Assembly: GCA_947396885.1 (NCBI GenBank)
Contig: OX377205.1
Span: forward strand, 77,224,969-77,288,968
Length of the DNA stretch: 64,000 nucleotides
Origin: Heligmosomoides polygyrus polygyrus
Taxonomy: Eukaryota > Nematoda > Chromadorea > Rhabditida > Heligmosomidae
Direction: 5' to 3'
Of the stretch, positions 62,101-64,000 are shown one piece after another. The notes below the pieces were generated by a model, which worked only from the letters and a program-made list of their open reading frames with translations, searched no databases and had not been told where the DNA came from. The translations under genes and the position numbers were made by a program. How positions within the stretch are numbered: the first letter of the stretch is position 1; the number at the start of each line of letters is the position of its first letter.

Positions 62101-62781
62101 TCAATTGCAGAGCTATTCACGGCTTCCAACAAAGCATGGTGGTCTCTTTGGTCAAGGCCTTCTTGCTTTTTTCGAGAAGAAGCGCCTATTCTCAAGAATT
62201 GACATACTGAAGGCTATTTGCATTTCGTGCACGTTAAAAGCTATGAAAAGCAGCTTCAGCGACAATGACGAAGCGATTAGGATATCGTTGTACCACCTGC
62301 CACCCTATTTCTCATCGAATTCGTCATAAGAAAGCCAGCAACGGCCCTGTTCGTCCCTTTTGGACTGCCACAGCACCTCAGTGGATCCTCGTCGCTCGAG
62401 GGACGGAGCATCATAGACCTCATTCAGGGCAGACGTTAGCGAAACGTATTATGTAATCGGCTCACCTAATTTTTGATGATCATCGCCTTAGGTGAAACAA
62501 CTTCAGATGGATTATAAAGGGAGTACCGATTTCAGTATCGCGACGACTGGAAGTACGTCGCGATGATCATCGACCGACTTCTGCTCTATGTCTTCTTTGG
62601 TATTACAGTCGGTGGCACTTGCGGTATATTGTTCAGCGCTCCCTACGTCTTCCAAGGTACGGAGTGTTCTGGTGCAATCATCTAAGTAGACATTTTTTTC
62701 AAAATGTATGTTCCAGGTGTAAATCAACGAGAGGTCCTTCAAAGATTGATCGAACTGTACAAGACCAGAGGCAGCAGCTAG
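41111..62781 (+). CDS. unc-29: Acetylcholine receptor subunit, UNC-29-like, paralog C (complete, 15 exons)
   Basis: Complete subunit of 494 residues. Exons: 41111-41162, 44955-45022, 45080-45151, 48496-48540, 48626-48735, 50572-50678, 50731-50789, 50850-50998, 53665-53759, 53956-54064, 54697-54823, 54879-55033, 55100-55250, 62536-62656, 62717-62781. Of the three paralogs it is the one most like C. elegans UNC-29: M2 reads [17 protein letters not shown] with the usual Ser at 6', and M3 is followed by FRGP. The Cys-loop ([15 protein letters not shown]) is intact, loop C has no vicinal cysteines, and an NIS glycosylation site is near the N-terminus. Exon 13 is 9 nt longer than in B and exon 15 is 3 nt shorter. 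All donors are GT, including intron 14. Introns 1, 3 and 13 are swollen by transposons (3.8, 3.3 and 7.3 kb). An AATAAA lies at 62847-62852. Expected role: levamisole-sensitive muscle receptor subunit. Confidence 0.94.
41163..41808 (+). other. Start of intron 1 of paralog C
   Basis: From the GTGAGG donor to the maT element. AT-rich, with no exon or known repeat recognised; an open frame at 41308-41577 looks like chance. Confidence 0.4.
41809..43007 (-). mobile_element. maT-like (Tc1/mariner group) element, dead
   Basis: The right end, read inward, starts CAGGGTGTTCCAAAATAACG; the left end has GGGTGTTCCAAAATAACGCG, and a TA follows on the right. The - strand encodes [20 protein letters not shown] (DNA-binding part, frame 42884-42489) and [20 protein letters not shown] (third-Asp region, frame 42346-42086). 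Frames are broken, and 42151-42228 is a 38/39-bp tandem duplication inside the catalytic part. In intron 1 of paralog C. Confidence 0.8.
43014..43291 (+). mobile_element. tRNA-derived SINE copy
   Basis: Starts within a few bases of the end of the maT element: GAGCGCGTAGGAGAGGTGCC, CCCAGGCCAACTAAACC, GGTCGGTGAATTGGTA, GCAATTCATTGCATGGCCAA, GAATGCGTGGCGCATCCC, ACGCCGTCCTTTA. In intron 1 of paralog C. Confidence 0.8.
44451..44728 (+). mobile_element. tRNA-derived SINE copy
   Basis: Full-order copy: CAGCGCAGTCGGAGGAG head, ATACCAAGTTCTTGG, GGGCCAACCAAGCC, TATCGGCTGGCCACCAC, AATGCGTGACGCAGCCC and GACGCCGTCCTTAATCC. In intron 1 of paralog C, 226 bp before exon 2. Confidence 0.8.
45225..46487 (+). 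mobile_element. maT-like DD37D transposon with degenerate transposase
   Basis: Terminal repeats: CAGGGTGCGCCATAAATATG continuing GTCACT at the left and its inverse at the right with one mismatch; TA flanks both ends (45223-45224, 46488-46489). The transposase starts near 45373 ([20 protein letters not shown]) with a helix-turn-helix, then [11 protein letters not shown] (first Asp). After a break, [16 protein letters not shown] shows Asn at the second Asp position. In that frame 37 residues separate it from the Asp of MDYY, the spacing of maT elements; stops interrupt it. Length 1263 bp. In intron 3 of paralog C. Confidence 0.85.
47318..47526 (+). mobile_element. tRNA-derived SINE copy, 3' part deleted
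   Basis: Head ACAGCGCAGTCGGAGAAGG, then GCCCAGGCCAAGCACGCC, GAGTCGGCAAATTAG, GACTTCTCTGGGAAGGGTAA. The middle block is missing. Confidence 0.65.
48060..48265 (+). mobile_element. tRNA-derived SINE copy, head missing
   Basis: Contains CAAAAACCTTTCATCCTGAC, GGATTCGGTGAGTCG, CCGAATACGCACAAATTTAC and TGGTGCATCCTAAAAAAGAC in SINE order. Confidence 0.55.
48496..50998 (+). CDS. unc-29: Paralog C exons 4-8: ligand-binding domain
   Basis: Exon 4 (48496-48540) encodes [15 protein letters not shown], exon 5 (48626-48735) [20 protein letters not shown] and on to DIVLFN, exon 6 (50572-50678) the [15 protein letters not shown] strand, exon 7 (50731-50789) the second Cys-loop cysteine, and exon 8 (50850-50998) loop C. 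Exon and intron phases match B exactly. Intron 5 (1.8 kb) holds a reversed SINE and a TTCGAA-rich repeat. Confidence 0.92.
49786..50010 (-). mobile_element. tRNA-derived SINE copy
   Basis: On the - strand: GGTAGTTTCCGCCTAGGCGA, CAGACTTGTCTGGGAGAAAT, GACTTGTCCATCGGCTGG, AAAATGCGTGGCGCATCCC. In intron 5 of paralog C. Confidence 0.7.
50015..50233. repeat. TTCGAA-rich dispersed repeat, copy 2
   Basis: ATTCGAATAGGCATTTGAAT, CACTCGAATTCAAATATTC and similar runs, ending GAGAGCACAACTATAAC as in copy 1 at 39970-40185. The left end (TGTAGTTGTGTTCG) roughly mirrors the right, suggesting an inverted-repeat element. Confidence 0.55.
50999..51925 (+). other. Start of intron 8 of paralog C
   Basis: No exon, recognised transposon or RNA gene; ordinary intronic DNA. 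Confidence 0.45.
51926..52226 (+). mobile_element. tRNA-derived SINE, best preserved copy
   Basis: Order of blocks: GGGGCGTGTAGCGCAGTCG (A-box-like TAGCGCAGTCG), CCCGATACCAGGTTCTTGG, TTCGGAT (B-box-like), CTCAGGCCAACCAAGCC, TCCCTCCGGATTCGGTG, GGCTGGCCACCGCGAATCAT, GTATGGCCAAATACTC, CGCCTCTACGACATTCCGTA, CGTAGCGCATCCTAAA, and a T-rich end. Used as the reference for the other copies in this window. In intron 8 of paralog C. Confidence 0.82.
52227..53664 (+). other. Rest of intron 8 of paralog C
   Basis: Begins with a TATTTATTTATTA tract behind the SINE. Otherwise AT-rich with no recognised feature up to the TTTAG acceptor of exon 9. Confidence 0.45.
53665..55250 (+). CDS. unc-29: Paralog C exons 9-13: M1, M2, M3 and cytoplasmic loop
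   Basis: Exon 9 (53665-53759) M1; exon 10 (53956-54064) M2 with [14 protein letters not shown]; exon 11 (54697-54823) M3; exon 12 (54879-55033) [18 protein letters not shown] and [10 protein letters not shown]; exon 13 (55100-55250) [20 protein letters not shown]. The donor after exon 13 is GTGGGC, and a reversed CR1 element ends only about 13 bp into that intron. Confidence 0.92.
55264..58100 (-). mobile_element. CR1-type LINE, 5'-truncated and frameshifted
   Basis: Read on the - strand: end of the endonuclease ([20 protein letters not shown], frame 57916-57224), then reverse transcriptase in 57172-56699 ([29 protein letters not shown]) and 56756-56328 ([29 protein letters not shown]), then the C-terminal part 56287-55769 ([16 protein letters not shown]). 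The 3' end has AATAAAT followed by (TATTG)n, the microsatellite tail of CR1-type elements. Frames are split by stops and shifts; nothing upstream of about 58100 matches. The tail lies about 13 bp from the splice donor of exon 13 of paralog C. Confidence 0.85.
58394..61503 (+). mobile_element. RTE-type LINE, apparently full length, dead
   Basis: 3110 bp flanked by an exact 19-bp direct repeat, ATTTTAGTTAAATGTAAGG, at 58375-58393 and 61504-61522. One protein in pieces: AP endonuclease ([27 protein letters not shown]; the final SDHR motif reads PQHR), linker, reverse transcriptase ([52 protein letters not shown] at 60721-60735), C-terminal RLRW-type region and [12 protein letters not shown]. Stops occur near 58801, 59009, 59879, 59958, 60518 and 60994, and shifts near 60350 and 61260. 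Ends in GAAGAAGAA. In intron 13 of paralog C. Confidence 0.92.
61523..62535 (+). other. Right end of intron 13 of paralog C
   Basis: Unique AT-rich DNA between the RTE target duplication and exon 14. No exon or repeat recognised. Confidence 0.45.
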
Positions 62782-62852
62782 CAGCCTTTCAACAAAACGG
62801 GTATTATACATAGAAGGCGGCTTTAAGAATTTGATATCTTTCATAAAATAAA
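62536..62852 (+). CDS. unc-29: Paralog C exons 14-15: M4, C-terminus and poly(A) signal
   Basis: Exon 14 (62536-62656) starts [18 protein letters not shown] and runs through M4 to YVFQ; exon 15 (62717-62781) encodes [14 protein letters not shown] and ends TAG after GSS. The 60-bp intron uses a GT donor. AATAAA at 62847-62852 lies 66 nt after the stop and is the likely poly(A) signal. For comparison, paralog B has AATAAA at 34967-34972; no clear signal was seen close behind paralog A. Confidence 0.88.
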
Positions 62853-63475
62853 TCTTCTACCTCACAGTTAGTACACGTTTAGTTTGAAGTTTGTTATCAT
62901 CACAAAAAATATTGAAATAGGGTTTCCAGGCGTTAACGGCGCGTGAGCGCTAACTACACCAACTACTGCTCACACAAACAACACAGTCATTGTAGAAATT
63001 CTTACATAATTGCACTCTGTGCAGATAACGAAGAGATGAAGCTCAAGCTCGCAAACCAACCAACTTTTTAGCCCCGTCGAAATTCTGCTCGTTTCTATCA
63101 CTAGTCACAGTGGCTCCATCCACTCCAGTGCACGAAGACTTTGACTTCCTCGCACCGACGCACTGCTAGAGGTCCAGGACTAGTTAACATCCCAGGAATC
63201 CAGTCTGCTTTCAAAACACTTCTTCGATCTCATGCTGTCATGGCATTAGACTTTATTTCTAGTGCATCATTGAGCGAAGTTAGCTCTTCTCGCGTTCTAC
63301 ACACAACGCCAAAAAGGAGAAGCGCTTCCACCGTCTCAACCATGCGAAGGAGTGATGCTGGAGTATGTTAAGTTGCTGGCAGGTGCTGCCGCTACAAGGA
63401 AATTGTAAGGAAAACATGTCGATCGCAAGCACAGATGCCAAACGAGAATTTAGCAGGTCATGATGCTCTAGAAAA
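62853..63475. other. Region downstream of paralog C
   Basis: From the poly(A) signal to the GT microsatellite. A 76-codon frame at 63141-63371 has no recognisable family. Nothing supported. Confidence 0.4.
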
Positions 63476-63717
<242 letters not shown>

Positions 63718-63749
63718 AGTACTCTGAACAGAGGAGAGTCAAAGCATAC

Positions 63750-64000
63750 ATTGCCCGAATACTCTTTAGCAATATGCCGATGAATTTCTCGATTGTCATC
63801 GGTACGTAAGGCAAGAGATACAATACAGTAATCGCACTGTATAAAATGAGAGCAGGAACCGAAATTGGGGCAACGTTCTGCATTGAGTAGGACTGAAAGA
63901 CAAATCCAGTCAATACTAGAGCAGGAATCCACCGGGCGGCGTAACGTGTCCATTGTTGCCAGCTGCGATTCAGTGCGCCACTTAAGAATACGCTGTGATT
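63750..64000 (-). CDS. Possible exon of an unknown membrane protein (partial)
   Basis: A - strand frame open to the window edge reads NHSVFLSGALNRSWQQWTRY, WIPALVLTGFVFQSYSM, ISVPALILYSAITVLYLLPY, TIEKFIGILLKSIRAM. It has two hydrophobic segments and balanced composition and looks more protein-like than neighbouring frames. A possible donor is AT|GTATGC near 63750, just before the frame would run into the CA repeat. Family not recognised; opposite strand to the receptor genes, so it would be an independent gene. Confidence 0.35.

Noticed and set aside
2340..62781. The three receptor genes as one operon
   Set aside because: Intergenic distances are 5.7 and 6.2 kb, far above typical nematode operon spacing.

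Overview
The window is eukaryotic, from a parasitic roundworm. The best guess is a clade V strongylid (hookworm or trichostrongylid); the species cannot be fixed from sequence alone. The evidence is spliced levamisole-receptor-type acetylcholine receptor genes very close to C. elegans UNC-29, nematode-type TTTCAG splice acceptors, long introns, and a heavy load of mariner/maT, RTE, CR1 and Penelope-like elements plus a tRNA-derived SINE. From established knowledge, trichostrongylids such as Haemonchus contortus carry several unc-29 paralogs, which fits a tandem array.

Layout: three unc-29-like genes lie head-to-tail on the + strand. Paralog A enters from the left: its last six exons (10-15) occupy 2340-8316, and exons 1-9 must lie upstream. 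Paralog B is complete, with 15 exons over 14040-34901 and 492 codons before the stop. Paralog C is complete, with 15 exons over 41111-62781 and 494 codons. I rebuilt every exon by hand. All junctions fall at the same phase in all paralogs, and I found no frameshift or internal stop. The genes are 5.7 and 6.2 kb apart, too far for an operon, and B and C each have a TTTCAG-type acceptor 30 nt upstream of the start codon that could be a trans-splice site. A different gene, on the - strand, may begin to show at the right edge (about 63750-64000).

How they work: each product should be a non-alpha subunit (Cys-loop present, no vicinal YxCC cysteines) of a cation-selective, acetylcholine-gated channel on muscle, the target class of levamisole and pyrantel. 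A and B share a Tyr at pore position 6' of M2 where C has the usual Ser. This is the most interesting protein-level observation here.

Nearly all remaining DNA is intronic or intergenic repeat. Paralog A holds a 5'-truncated RTE (10-bp target duplication) and a mariner relic. Paralog B holds two Penelope-like (GIY-YIG) relics, a 1.7-kb long-inverted-repeat element with a unique core, a second fold-back, a 916-bp mariner-derived palindrome and a 945-bp mariner. Paralog C holds two maT-like elements, several SINEs, and a 7.3-kb intron with a CR1-type LINE and a 3.1-kb RTE bounded by a 19-bp target duplication. No CRISPR, operon, prophage or convincing intact tRNA gene was seen.
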